DNA from: Streptomyces polyasparticus
GTDB taxonomy: Bacteria; Actinomycetota; Actinomycetes; Streptomycetales; Streptomycetaceae
DNA: 64,000 nucleotides
Direction: 5' to 3'
NCBI RefSeq assembly: GCF_014493765.1
Contig: NZ_JACTVJ010000004.1
Coordinates: 620,001-684,000, forward strand
Position 1 is the stretch's first letter. Each line of letters opens with the position of its first letter. Shown here in pieces: positions 34,320 to 42,674 of this stretch. Both the position numbers and the translations under genes were made by a program. The notes under the pieces were generated by a model. It did not search any database. It had not been told where the DNA came from and saw only the letters and a program-made list of their open reading frames with translations.

Positions 34320-35768
34320 ATGGAGACGTACGCCGACCTGGTCGCGGCCGAGGACGTGCTGCTGTTCGTGAACGCGGCGATCACCTCCACGGGACAGCGC
34401 GAGTTCCGCTCCACGGCGGACGAGCAGCGCATGTCGCTCGACTTCCTGCACGAGTACGTGCGGGTCAACTACCGCGAGCTGTACGCCGCGACGCTCTCCC
34501 TCGACATCAACGACCACAATGCCGTGGAGATCATCCGGCGGCTCCTGGTCACCGCGCGCGAGGCGGACGAGGAGCAGCGCAGGGCCGAGGGCCGGCTGAT
34601 CGGCGCGCGTCTTGCCGTACTGCCGCCGCAGCGGGTGTACCGCCTCTTCGGACAGCTGCGCCGGGCCCGGGTCAACAACCGGCGCACGCGCGCGATCATG
34701 CGGGACTGGCTTGCGGGGCGCCGCGACCACGGTTTCGACGCGGTGAAGTACCGCAGCGGGTTCAAGACGGCCGTACGGCACGGTCATCTGCCGGTGCCCG
34801 ACGAGCTGGGCGACTTCCTGTTCGCGCCGCGCAAGCGGGAGCGCTACGAGCACGCGCTGCTCGACACCTACCGGCGGGCGCGCTACACGCAGACCGCGCT
34901 GTACGAGCTGCCGTACACGGTCGCCGAGGGCTTCGCGGCGCAGCACGGCATTCCGCGTGCGGTGTTCCTGGAGCGGATCGCGCCCCGGATGACCCGGGGC
35001 GAGCGGCTGCGCGGCCAGGAGTCGGCCCGCGCCCACAAGGCGAAGGTCGAGATCGATCTGGCCGCGATGCCGCTGACCCGGCTCGCCTCGTACGTCCTGT
35101 CCCTGGATCTGTCCGTACGGTCCGAGCGGCGTGCCGAGCTGACCGGCGCGCTGCGGGCCGCCGCGCGCCAAGCCGCCGGTCCGTACGCGGGGACGTGGGG
35201 GCGGGTCGCCGCGGTGCTCGACGACAGCTTCTCGGCCTCGGGTTCGGGGCAGAAGCGGCGCCGGCCGCTCGCGGTGGCGCTCGCCTGCCACTTCCTGCTC
35301 GCCGAGCTCGCGGCCGCGTACGTCCCGCTGTGGACCTCGGGCCGCGAGGACGCGCTGCTCACGTATCCGTACGGTCCGACGCCGCTCGGCCTGCGGATCC
35401 TCGACGCGCTCGACCGCTCCCCCGCCCGGCTGGTGATCGTCTCGGACGGCTGGGACAACGCGCCGCCGGGGCTCGCGGGCGAGGTGCTGCGGGTGTGGCG
35501 GACGCGGCTCGATCGGTCGCGCCGTACGAGCGTCGTGCACCTCAACCCGGTATACGACGCGGACGGTTACGACGTCCGCAGGATCGCCCCGAGCGTGCCG
35601 ACCGCGGGCATCCGTGACGCCGAGGATCTGCCGGCCCTGGTGGAGCTGGCGCAGTTCGCGGAGGGGCGCACGGGGCTCGCGGAGCTGCGGGCGTATCTGG
35701 ACGCGCGGGTGAAGGACTTCACCGCACAGGACAAGGACTTCAGCGCACAGGACGGGGTGACGGCATGA
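34320..35768 (+). CDS. TROVE/vWA (Ro60-like) protein
   Basis: 482 residues. Start ATG 34320 was chosen for GGAG six bases upstream; ATG 34302 is an in-frame alternative. The first ~290 residues are helical HEAT-like repeats with basic patches (RRARVNNRRTRAIMRDWL, VKYRSGFKTAVRHGHL), as in the RNA-binding TROVE ring of Ro60. The C-terminal part is a vWA fold: MIDAS DxSxS motif DDSFS (D301-S305) and SDGWDN (~375-380). Ro-like proteins bind Y RNAs and misfolded RNAs. The stop overlaps the next start (ATGA), so both proteins are made together. I rate the TROVE call as likely, not certain. Confidence 0.72.
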   Translation: METYADLVAAEDVLLFVNAAITSTGQREFRSTADEQRMSLDFLHEYVRVNYRELYAATLSLDINDHNAVEIIRRLLVTAREADEEQRRAEGRLIGARLAVLPPQRVYRLFGQLRRARVNNRRTRAIMRDWLAGRRDHGFDAVKYRSGFKTAVRHGHLPVPDELGDFLFAPRKRERYEHALLDTYRRARYTQTALYELPYTVAEGFAAQHGIPRAVFLERIAPRMTRGERLRGQESARAHKAKVEIDLAAMPLTRLASYVLSLDLSVRSERRAELTGALRAAARQAAGPYAGTWGRVAAVLDDSFSASGSGQKRRRPLAVALACHFLLAELAAAYVPLWTSGREDALLTYPYGPTPLGLRILDALDRSPARLVIVSDGWDNAPPGLAGEVLRVWRTRLDRSRRTSVVHLNPVYDADGYDVRRIAPSVPTAGIRDAEDLPALVELAQFAEGRTGLAELRAYLDARVKDFTAQDKDFSAQDGVTA

Positions 35769-36910
35769 CACAGCTGGACCTCACCGGTCTGACCGCCGCG
35801 CCCGCCCAGGTGTGGGGCGGTATCCGCCTGGTGCCGCTGGTGCGCGAGGAGCCGATCACGGATCTGCGGCTGCGGCGCGAGCTGTTCGGCGACGCCTGGA
35901 TGGCCGTCGAGCCCGGCGACGGGACGTACTACACCTCGTACATCCCGCACGGTTTCGTGGCGGACTGGTCGCGGGACGGCAAGTGGCAGGCGGCGTACGG
36001 GACGCAGCTGTGCGACGAGTACGACGACGCGGACGACGTGCCCGTGCGCGCGATCCCGATGCGGCGCCTCGTGCAGCGCGCGGGCAGCCGGCGGCTGCGC
36101 TTCCTGCCGCTGCACCTGGCGTTGGAGGGCTATCTCGCGCTGCACTTCGGCGGACCCTCCGTGCTGTGGGAGGAGTGGTCCGCGCGGGCGGTGCGCCGGG
36201 GTCTGACGCCGCGCGCCGAGATGGCGTACGCGGGGGCGTCGGTCGAGGGGCTCGACGAGGCGCTGCGGATCTTCGAGATCCATCCGGGACAGTGCGGGGT
36301 CATGGTGTACGCGGCCGACGCGCTCGCCGCCGCGTTCGTCGTGCCGCATCCGGAGGACTACCGGGCGCTGCACGCCTCGCTGCTCCAGGACCTGTACGGG
36401 GAGCTGGTGTACCAGCACGCGTACTACTCGCCGCCGGTACGGGAGTTCACGGCGGTGATCGACGACACCCGTGTGTCCGATCTCGCCGGCCTGCGGGCGG
36501 CCGCGCTGGGGCAGCTCTCCTCGTGGGCCGGGGACCACGACCGGCACCTGGCCGGCGGGCTGCTCGACGAGTCGTACCAGATCACGCAGCTGCGGCGGAT
36601 GGGGCGCTACCGCCTGACCCGCTTCCTGCCGCCGTTCGCGCTCCACCGCGAACAGCACATCGGGGAGGCGATCACGGATCTGAAGGGACGGGTCGCGTAC
36701 CTCAAGTCGATGCGCCTTTCCGAGGCCCAGATCCGGCGCGGGCATCTGCTGTCCCGCCTCGCGCATCACGACTGGAACCTGGAGGACACGGCTGCCGCGC
36801 TCGGCGCCTCGCCCGTCGAGCTCGTACGACGGCTGCGCAATGCCGGGTTCGACGGGCTTCTGAAGCGGCATGTCGTGGAGGCGGCGCAGCGGGGGCGGTG
36901 GGACGGCTGA
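35765..36910 (+). CDS. ARPP-2-like protein with C-terminal HTH
   Basis: 381 residues, translationally coupled to the TROVE gene. The first ~300 residues form an unrecognised alpha/beta domain (VWGGIRLVPLVREEPITDLRL, ALEGYLALHFGGPSVLWEEW, LLQDLYGELVYQHAYYSPP). It fits what I remember of the ARPP-2 domain that accompanies TROVE proteins in bacterial RNA-repair-type loci. A four-helix segment at ~318-365 (LLSRLAHHDWNLEDTAAALGASPVELVRRLRNAGF) is a Fis-like HTH. No ligase, nuclease or phosphatase motif is visible. The next gene downstream is glnII, with its own GlnR site. Confidence 0.65.
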   Translation: MTQLDLTGLTAAPAQVWGGIRLVPLVREEPITDLRLRRELFGDAWMAVEPGDGTYYTSYIPHGFVADWSRDGKWQAAYGTQLCDEYDDADDVPVRAIPMRRLVQRAGSRRLRFLPLHLALEGYLALHFGGPSVLWEEWSARAVRRGLTPRAEMAYAGASVEGLDEALRIFEIHPGQCGVMVYAADALAAAFVVPHPEDYRALHASLLQDLYGELVYQHAYYSPPVREFTAVIDDTRVSDLAGLRAAALGQLSSWAGDHDRHLAGGLLDESYQITQLRRMGRYRLTRFLPPFALHREQHIGEAITDLKGRVAYLKSMRLSEAQIRRGHLLSRLAHHDWNLEDTAAALGASPVELVRRLRNAGFDGLLKRHVVEAAQRGRWDG

Positions 36911-37001
36911 CGCGGTGGCCGCCTGGGGGGCTGACCTCACGGCTGTCCGGGCGGCTTGCCCCGGTGCTCCCCGTGCCGCTGTGCACTCAAGCGAAACGCG
37001 C

Positions 37002-37039
37002 GTAACACGGGGTTCACAGACGGGCAACGGTCGGGAAAT
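37002..37039 (+). promoter_or_regulatory. GlnR-type operator upstream of glnII
   Basis: GTAAC-n6-TTCAC-n6-GCAAC-n6-GAAAT runs through 37002-37039 with exact 6-base spacing. The first and last boxes match the GlnR consensus gTnAC and GaAAc; the middle two are weaker. The site is ~90 bases before glnII, parallel to the site at glnA. Confidence 0.7.
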
Positions 37040-37126
37040 CGCCGGTTGACAGGCTGCCGCTACAGCGCGGGGCCAGTGCAGCCCCCACGCTCCACCCGCA
37101 TGCAACGCCCGTAAAGGATGGCGCCC

Positions 37127-38158
37127 GTGACGTTCAAGGCTGAGTACATCTGGATCGACGGCACCGCGCCGACGGCGAAGCTGCGCTCGAAGACGAAGAT
37201 ACTGACCGCTCCCGTCTCCGGTGTCGCCGAGCTGCCGATCTGGGGCTTCGACGGCTCCAGCACCAACCAGGCCGAGGGCCACGCGTCGGACTGCGTGCTC
37301 AAGCCGGTGTTCTCCTGCCCGGACCCGATCCGCGGCGGCGACGACATCCTGGTCCTGTGCGAGGTCCTGAACACGGACATGACGCCGCACGTCTCCAACA
37401 CCCGTGCGCAGCTGACCGAGGTGGCCGAGAAGTTCGCCGCGCAGGAGCCGATCTTCGGCATCGAGCAGGAGTACACCTTCTTCGACGGCAGCCGTCCGCT
37501 GGGCTTCCCGGAGAACGGCTTCCCGGCCGCGCAGGGCGGTTACTACTGCGGTGTCGGCGCGGACGAGATCTTCGGCCGTGACGTCGTCGAGGCGCACCTG
37601 GAGAACTGCCTGAAGGCCGGTCTCGGCATCTCCGGCATCAACGCCGAGGTCATGCCCGGCCAGTGGGAGTTCCAGGTCGGCCCGCTCGCGCCGCTCGAGG
37701 TCGCCGACCAGCTGTGGATCGCGCGCTGGCTGCTCTACCGCACCGCCGAGGACTTCAACGTCTCCGCCACCCTCGACCCGAAGCCGGTCAAGGGCGACTG
37801 GAACGGCGCCGGTGCGCACACCAACTTCTCCACGAAGGCGATGCGCGAGGGCTACGACGCGATCATCACCGCGTGCGAGGCGCTGGGCGAGGGCTCGAAG
37901 CCGCTCGACCACGTCAAGAACTACGGTGCCGGCATCGACGACCGTCTGACCGGTCTGCACGAGACCGCCCCGTGGAACGAGTACTCCTACGGCGTCTCCA
38001 ACCGCGGTGCCTCGGTGCGTATCCCGTGGCAGGTCGAGAAGGACGGCAAGGGCTACATCGAGGACCGCCGCCCGAACGCCAACGTCGACCCGTACGTCGT
38101 GACCCGCCTCATCGTGGACACGTGCTGCACCGGTCTGGAGAAGGCCGGCCAGGTCTGA
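37127..38158 (+). CDS. glnII: Glutamine synthetase type II (eukaryotic-like)
   Basis: 343 residues from GTG 37127, preceded by AAAGGA; ATG 37118 in the same frame is less likely. GSII enzymes make glutamine as octamers/decamers and lack the adenylylation tyrosine. Motifs are DGSSTNQA (~45), GIEQEYTFFD (~112), GPLAPLEVADQLWIARWLLYR (~187, key residues GPL and D), GAGAHTNFSTKAMR (~228) and NRGASVRIP (~295). With glnA at 16 kb it gives the standard two-synthetase set of Streptomyces, both under GlnR-type sites. Confidence 0.97.
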   Translation: MTFKAEYIWIDGTAPTAKLRSKTKILTAPVSGVAELPIWGFDGSSTNQAEGHASDCVLKPVFSCPDPIRGGDDILVLCEVLNTDMTPHVSNTRAQLTEVAEKFAAQEPIFGIEQEYTFFDGSRPLGFPENGFPAAQGGYYCGVGADEIFGRDVVEAHLENCLKAGLGISGINAEVMPGQWEFQVGPLAPLEVADQLWIARWLLYRTAEDFNVSATLDPKPVKGDWNGAGAHTNFSTKAMREGYDAIITACEALGEGSKPLDHVKNYGAGIDDRLTGLHETAPWNEYSYGVSNRGASVRIPWQVEKDGKGYIEDRRPNANVDPYVVTRLIVDTCCTGLEKAGQV

Positions 38159-38180
38159 TCCCGACCGCTTCGGATCCCTT

Positions 38181-38218
38181 CGAAGGGGCGCTCACCTCAC
38201 GGGGTGGGCGCCCCTTCG
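38181..38218 (+). terminator. Terminator after glnII
   Basis: CGAAGGGGCGC (38181-38191) pairs with GCGCCCCTTCG (38208-38218), an 11-bp perfect stem, 22 bases after the stop. There is no T tract. Confidence 0.8.
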
Positions 38219-38255
38219 GCGTGTGGCGTGCGGCGTGCGGGGGCTCGCGGTTCGT

Positions 38256-38383
38256 CGGCCTCGCGGTTCGCCGGCCTCATGGTTCTGCGGCCCCACGATT
38301 CGCCGGCCTCACGGCTCGTCGGCCTCATGGTTCTGCGGCCTCGCGATTCGCCGGCCTCACGGCTCGTCGGCCTCACGGCTCGT
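38256..38383 (+). repeat. Tandem array, eight 16-bp units, crossing a stop codon
   Basis: Eight units of the type CGGCCTCACGGCTCGT start at 38256 and repeat every 16 bases to 38383; a partial copy precedes them at ~38240. Variants alternate (CATGGTTCTG, CGCGATTCGC, CACGGCTCGT), suggesting a higher-order 48-bp period. The last unit contains the stop codon (38373-38375) of the minus-strand Nif3-like gene. Confidence 0.93.
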
Positions 38384-38690
38384 ACAGGGGAAGGAAGTTG
38401 ATCACGGGCTCCTCGTACGGGTGGGCCGCGCGCACGGCGTTCAGGACCCCGCGGGCCTGCTCCGCGTCGCAGACGGACTCGATCCGCCGCTCCTCGGCCT
38501 GCCGGATCGCACCGATGTCTCCGTCATAGGGATGCGAGCCGTCCATCGGCTGCCAGGTACCGGTCACCTGCCAGACGCTGGAACACCGCGTGTACTCGCC
38601 GACCTGCCCCGCGCCGGCCGCGTGCAGGGCATCGATCACCGCCTCGACATGACCGGCCGGAACGGAGATCTCCACCTTCAGACGTGCCAT
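38373..38690 (-). CDS. Nif3/YqfO-type CutA-like domain protein
   Basis: 105 residues that match the PII/CutA1-like domain found inserted in Nif3/YqfO proteins, here alone. Segments: LKVEISVPAGHVEAVIDALHAAGAGQVGEYTRCSS, GTWQPMDGSHPYDGDIG and AAHPYEEPVINFLPL. The HPYEEP motif is typical. Stand-alone versions are probably trimeric ligand- or metal-binding proteins with no known partner. The stop codon lies in a 16-bp repeat unit, so the C-terminal residues may be shaped by the array. Confidence 0.87.
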   Translation of the reverse strand: MARLKVEISVPAGHVEAVIDALHAAGAGQVGEYTRCSSVWQVTGTWQPMDGSHPYDGDIGAIRQAEERRIESVCDAEQARGVLNAVRAAHPYEEPVINFLPLYEP

Positions 38691-38762
38691 GACCGGACCT
38701 TAACAAGCCTCCCCGCAGTGCCTGATGGGCCCGTTGTCAGTGGTCGCTGGCACAGTGGGCGC

Positions 38763-39683
38763 ATGCTGGCGATCACAGTGCAGACGGAGCGGGGCGAGCG
38801 GTTCGCGCAGATCGATGCGGAGCGGCTCGGGGAGTTGGTGCGGCGGATCGGGGAGCGCGGGGACCGGTTTCTGGTGCTCGAGCGGATACCCGAACTGCCG
38901 GACGTCTTCGCCCAGGTGTGGCATGAGCGGGGCGGGGATTACCAGGTCGAGTACCGCGACGGGGGCGCGGAGCGGCACTTCGGTGTGGAGGTCGCCGAGG
39001 CCGGGACGGTGGTGGCCGCGCTGACGCGATGGGCCCGGGACGAGCGGGAGTGGGGCGCGGGGCTCGACTGGCGGTTCGTGGACCTCGGGACCGCGCCCGA
39101 GCCGGTGCCCGAGCTCGCCCTCGACGAGGAGCGGCGGGTCCAGCTGGAGGCGCGCATAAGGGAGTTGATCGTCTGCGGGTATCACGGTCGGGACAGCCTG
39201 ACCGAGGTGGCGGAGGACTACCTCGTCGACGGTGGCGACCGGCCGGTGACCACCGCGCAGGCGCGGGTCCTCGTGGACCGGCTGTGGCGCGAACGCGCCG
39301 ACGAGCAGCGGAGCTGGTCGGGCACGACCGACCCCGAGCGGATCCGCGCGGCCTTCGCGGCGCTGGAACAGCGGGGCATCACGGCCCGCGAGAACTTCAC
39401 CTGCTGCCGCACCTGCGCGGACACGGAGATCGGCGCCGAGGCCGCCGACGACGCGCGCGGCTATGTCTACTTCCACTCGCAGTGCACGGAGGGAGCGGCG
39501 GCCGGCCACGGACTGATGCTCCTCTACGGGGCGTTCGACGGCGGCGGTCTGTCCACGGTGGACGTCGGGCGGGAGGTCGTGGCGGCGCTCGACGGCGTCG
39601 GGCTCGCGAGCGAGTGGGACGGCTCACCCACGCGGGCCGTCCATGTCACGCCCCTGGACTGGCGCAAGCGGCTCGGGGTATGA
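38763..39683 (+). CDS. DUF6891-type hypothetical protein
   Basis: 306 residues from ATG 38763. The C-terminal ~110 residues match a domain with FTCCRTCADTEIGAEA and YVYFHSQCTEGAA, which I associate with DUF6891. The paired cysteines (CCRTC, C in SQC) suggest metal or structural sites. The N-terminal ~130 residues are a separate alpha/beta unit (LAITVQTERGERFAQID, DRFLVLERIPELPDVFAQV). No enzyme motif is recognised. It is divergent from the Nif3-like gene across 72 bases. Confidence 0.75.
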   Translation: MLAITVQTERGERFAQIDAERLGELVRRIGERGDRFLVLERIPELPDVFAQVWHERGGDYQVEYRDGGAERHFGVEVAEAGTVVAALTRWARDEREWGAGLDWRFVDLGTAPEPVPELALDEERRVQLEARIRELIVCGYHGRDSLTEVAEDYLVDGGDRPVTTAQARVLVDRLWRERADEQRSWSGTTDPERIRAAFAALEQRGITARENFTCCRTCADTEIGAEAADDARGYVYFHSQCTEGAAAGHGLMLLYGAFDGGGLSTVDVGREVVAALDGVGLASEWDGSPTRAVHVTPLDWRKRLGV

Positions 39684-40021
39684 CCGGGAGCGGGTCCGCG
39701 CAGTGGCGGCCGAGGATCCGTATCACTGGCTGAGGTTTCCGTATCACCGGCTGAGAGGGGACTGCTCGGCAGCTGGTCCTGTCTGGTTCAATGAGGGCAT
39801 GGCCGACTACCAGAACACCTCGACCGGTCGCTTCGACCTCGAGCCGTTCTGGCCTTCCCGTCAGCATCACGACTTCGACCGTATGTGTCGTCGCGGCGTG
39901 AACGCGTCGGCCCTCTAAAGCCGTTCAACGCCCCTCATGGGGCGCGGCCTTCGGTCGGCGCGCAGTTCGTACGTCTCCGCAGTTTCCGGACGTCCACTCC
40001 GCGTGAAAGAGCTGACCTGCC
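39684..40021. other. 338-bp gap with a candidate small gene
   Basis: Apart from the 39-codon frame at 39799-39918, this region holds a short duplication (GTATCACTGGCTGAGGTTTCC / GTATCACCGGCTGAG, ~39720 and ~39740) and GCGCCCC-type dyads near 39940. No RNA gene is evident. Confidence 0.4.
39799..39918 (+). CDS. Candidate 39-residue small protein
   Basis: ATG with GAGGG six bases upstream opens a 39-codon frame reading ADYQNTSTGRFDLEPFWPSR then HHDFDRMCRRGVNASAL. Codon composition is close to that of neighbours and the frame is bounded by stops. It resembles a short conserved reading frame more than random sequence, but it has no recognised family. It precedes the orphan winged-helix regulator by ~100 bases and could be a leader or an independent gene. 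Confidence 0.4.
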   Translation: MADYQNTSTGRFDLEPFWPSRQHHDFDRMCRRGVNASAL

Positions 40022-40630
40022 ATGGTGAACACCACACCTGTCGCTTCCCCCGTGCCCGCTGCCACCCCCGCTCCCTTCCTCCATGCCCGCGCCGCGCGTC
40101 AGCGGCTGCGGGCCGTCGGCCCCGACGAGGTCGCCGATCTGGGCGATCTGACGGGGGTGCCCGGGCTGCTGCCGCCGGGAGCCACCTGGCTGCCCGCGCC
40201 GCAGCACACCGTGCCCCAACTGCCCGGGCATCCGCCGATGATCGGGTATCTGGTGCTCGTGCCGGCCGATCAGTACGGCGGGGCTGCCGCCCTTCCCGTA
40301 CGAGAAGGAGGAGCTGCTTCCGTACGGGAGGAGGGCGCCGCCGCTCAGGACGAACTGGTGCGGATCGACTCCGTGCGGCGGATCGCCACCGTCGAGGGCG
40401 AGGAACTGCAGCTGACCTACCTGGAGTTCGAGCTGCTCGCGCATCTCGTCGCGCATCCGCACCGCGTGCACACCCGGGATCAGCTCGTGACCACCGTCTG
40501 GGGCTATGGGCACGTCGGGGACGGGCGGACCGTCGATGTGCATGTGGCGCGGCTGCGACGCAAGCTCGGCGCCCGGCACCGAGGGGCGATCCAGACCGTA
40601 CGGCGGGTCGGGTACAAGTACACGCCGTAG
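40022..40630 (+). CDS. Orphan winged-helix (OmpR/PhoB-type) DNA-binding protein
   Basis: 202 residues. The C-terminal ~95 residues are an OmpR-like winged helix (LTYLEFELLAHLVAHPHRVHTRDQLVTTVWG, GDGRTVDVHVARLRRKLG, IQTVRRVGYKY). There is no receiver domain; the N-terminus is a Pro/Ala-rich region (LLPPGATWLPAPQHTVPQLP). A short in-frame duplication (LPVREGGAASVREEGAA) forms the linker. No kinase is adjacent. It is a conserved orphan regulator type in Streptomyces; its targets are unknown. Confidence 0.88.
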   Translation: MVNTTPVASPVPAATPAPFLHARAARQRLRAVGPDEVADLGDLTGVPGLLPPGATWLPAPQHTVPQLPGHPPMIGYLVLVPADQYGGAAALPVREGGAASVREEGAAAQDELVRIDSVRRIATVEGEELQLTYLEFELLAHLVAHPHRVHTRDQLVTTVWGYGHVGDGRTVDVHVARLRRKLGARHRGAIQTVRRVGYKYTP

Positions 40631-40690
40631 CCCGCCGTGGCCGGCCCATGCCGGTGAGGGGCCGCCGGTCGCGGCCCCTCACCGGTGCGT

Positions 40691-42244
40691 TCAGACCGCC
40701 GTGCGCCGGCGTTGCTTCAGGGCGCCAGCCACCGCGTCCACGACGAGGGACGCCAGCAGGCTCAGACCGAACAGCGGCATGAACCAGCCGAGTACGGCCG
40801 TCACGGCGAGCAGCGGCAGCAGCACGTACACGGGCAGCTTGCGCCAGGTGCCGCGCGGCATCGGGCGGCCCATGCGCAGGGCGCCCGCCCTGGTCGGACG
40901 GCGCAGCCACCACATGCGGTAGCCCCACACGATCAGGAGCAGGGTGCCGAGCATCAGGGCGGCGAGCAGGAGCTGGTTGACCAGGCCGAGGAAGACGCCC
41001 ATGTGGGCGTCGATGCCCACGCGGGTGAGCTTGGCGAGCAGCGGGTAGTCCGCGAAACGGACCGTGTCGAGGACGGTGCCGTCCGCCGGGTCCACGGCCA
41101 CCGAGTCCAGGTGGAGCGGGAATTCGGCGTCGGTCTCCTTGACCACGTAGCCCTGGCCCTCGGTCGGCAGGATCACCGAGAGCTTGCCCTCGATGCCCTC
41201 GCCGCGGGCGATCTCCAGGACGCGGTCGAGGCCGATGTCGGCGCCTTCGTGGCCCGCGTGCCCGCCGCCGCCTCCGTGGTCGCCGTGGCCGCCGCCGGCG
41301 GCGTCGCCGTTGCCCGTGGCCGCGTCGACCACCGGGGTGGCGCCGCCGAGTCCGGACTTCAGGACGTCGATGTTCTCGCCCGCGAACCGCGACCAGGTCA
41401 GGCCCGTCGCGGAGAGGAAGAGCAGCGCGAGAGCGGCCCACAGGCCGACCGAGCCGTGCCAGGAGAGCGTGCGGGCGCGGCCCTTCTTCTGCTTCCGCTC
41501 GGGACGGATCAGCTCACGGCGGCGGGCCCTGCGCCGGCCGAACCACAGGAGCAGACCGCCGAGGACGACCACCCACAGCCAGCTCGCGGCGAGTTCGCTG
41601 TAGTGGCGGCCGGTGTCGCCCAGGTGCAGATCGCGGTGGAGTTCGTCGAGCCAGGTGCGCAGGGGCAGGGCGCCGGAGCTGCCGTAGGAGGCGAGTTCGC
41701 CGCGGACCTCGCCGTTGTACGGGTTCACGAAGACGGCGAGGGACTTGTCCTCGTCGACCTTCGGGCTCGCCATCAGGACGCGGGTGGTCATGCCGTCCTC
41801 GTACGCGGGCCAGACAGCGGTGACCTCGCCCTCCGGGTACGCGTCGCGGGCGGCGTCGACCTGCTGCGAGAGCGGGATGGCCGAGTCGCCGACGGGGACC
41901 TCGAGTTCGTGGCTGTAGAGGACCTTCTCCGCCTGATACGAGAGCGAGTAGAGCAGTCCGCTGGCGGCGGCGACGAACAGGAACGGGGCGATCAGGATGC
42001 CCGCGTAGAAGTGCAGGCGCAGGAGGAGGGGGCGCAGGGCGGACCAAGGGCCGGGCTTGGACGGGTCGTCGGGGGTGGAGGGGTCGTCGGGGGTGGGGGT
42101 GAGTGTGGGTGTGGGTGTGGGTGTGCCGGGGGCTTCGGGTGCTGGGGATCCGTCGAGCTGTTCGGGTACTTGGGGCGTTTGGGGTGCTTGGTGCGCTTCG
42201 GGTACGTCGGGATTGTCCGGCTTGGGGTGGTCGTCAATGGCCAT
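40691..42244 (-). CDS. PepSY-associated transmembrane protein
   Basis: 517 residues from ATG 42244 with GAGG upstream. PepSY-TM architecture: helix at ~95 (YAGILIAPFLFVAAASGLLYSL), PepSY domain in the first loop, further helices (LAASWLWVVVLGGLLLWF, GLWAALALLFLSATGLTWSRF), a second PepSY-like segment, and two C-terminal helices. A His/Gly-rich stretch (GHGDHGGGGGHAGHEG, ~315-335) in an outer loop suggests metal binding. The first ~70 residues are a Pro/Thr-rich low-complexity tail (TPTPTPTLTPTPDDPSTPDD). Such proteins are linked to iron or copper handling and flavin reduction. Together with 42675-43349 it may form a unit. Confidence 0.88.
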   Translation of the reverse strand: MAIDDHPKPDNPDVPEAHQAPQTPQVPEQLDGSPAPEAPGTPTPTPTLTPTPDDPSTPDDPSKPGPWSALRPLLLRLHFYAGILIAPFLFVAAASGLLYSLSYQAEKVLYSHELEVPVGDSAIPLSQQVDAARDAYPEGEVTAVWPAYEDGMTTRVLMASPKVDEDKSLAVFVNPYNGEVRGELASYGSSGALPLRTWLDELHRDLHLGDTGRHYSELAASWLWVVVLGGLLLWFGRRRARRRELIRPERKQKKGRARTLSWHGSVGLWAALALLFLSATGLTWSRFAGENIDVLKSGLGGATPVVDAATGNGDAAGGGHGDHGGGGGHAGHEGADIGLDRVLEIARGEGIEGKLSVILPTEGQGYVVKETDAEFPLHLDSVAVDPADGTVLDTVRFADYPLLAKLTRVGIDAHMGVFLGLVNQLLLAALMLGTLLLIVWGYRMWWLRRPTRAGALRMGRPMPRGTWRKLPVYVLLPLLAVTAVLGWFMPLFGLSLLASLVVDAVAGALKQRRRTAV

Positions 42245-42299
42245 GAGGTCCTCGTGGGGTCGCGAAGGCGCGCGGCGCCCAGGGGGCGGTCGCGTGCGG

Positions 42300-42665
42300 G
42301 GGCAGGAGGTATTGCGCCCATCGCCTTCGCGGGTCGCGAGGTGGCCTGCGCGGGGCGCGGAGGCCTCACCTGCGCGGGGCCGCGGCGGTCTCACCTTCGC
42401 TGGCGTGCGAGGTGGCTTTCGCGGTGTGCGCGAGTGGCTTTCGCGGGTGCGGGACTGACCTACGCGTGTCCGCGAAGGTGTCGTCGCCGGTGCGCGGGTG
42501 GCCTTCGCGGGGTGCGAGGTGGCCTTCGCGCGGCCGCGAATGACCTTCGCGGTACGGGAGTTGCCTTCGCGGGTGCGCGAAGGTGTCGTCGCCGTGCGCG
42601 GGTGGCCTTCGCGGGGTGCGAGGGTGCCGTCGCCGGTGCGCGAGGTGCCGTACTCGGGGGTCCGC
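42300..42665 (+). repeat. Degenerate ~21-bp tandem array
   Basis: About 15 copies related to GTGGCCTTCGCGGGGTGCGAG fill nearly all of the 430-bp gap between the PepSY gene and the next membrane-protein gene. Unit length drifts from 19 to 24 bases. A higher-order duplication (CGAAGGTGTCGTCGCCG...GCGCGGGTGGCCTTCGCGG) occurs at ~42473 and ~42579. No gene is visible within it. Confidence 0.8.
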
Positions 42666-42674
42666 GAGGGGACG

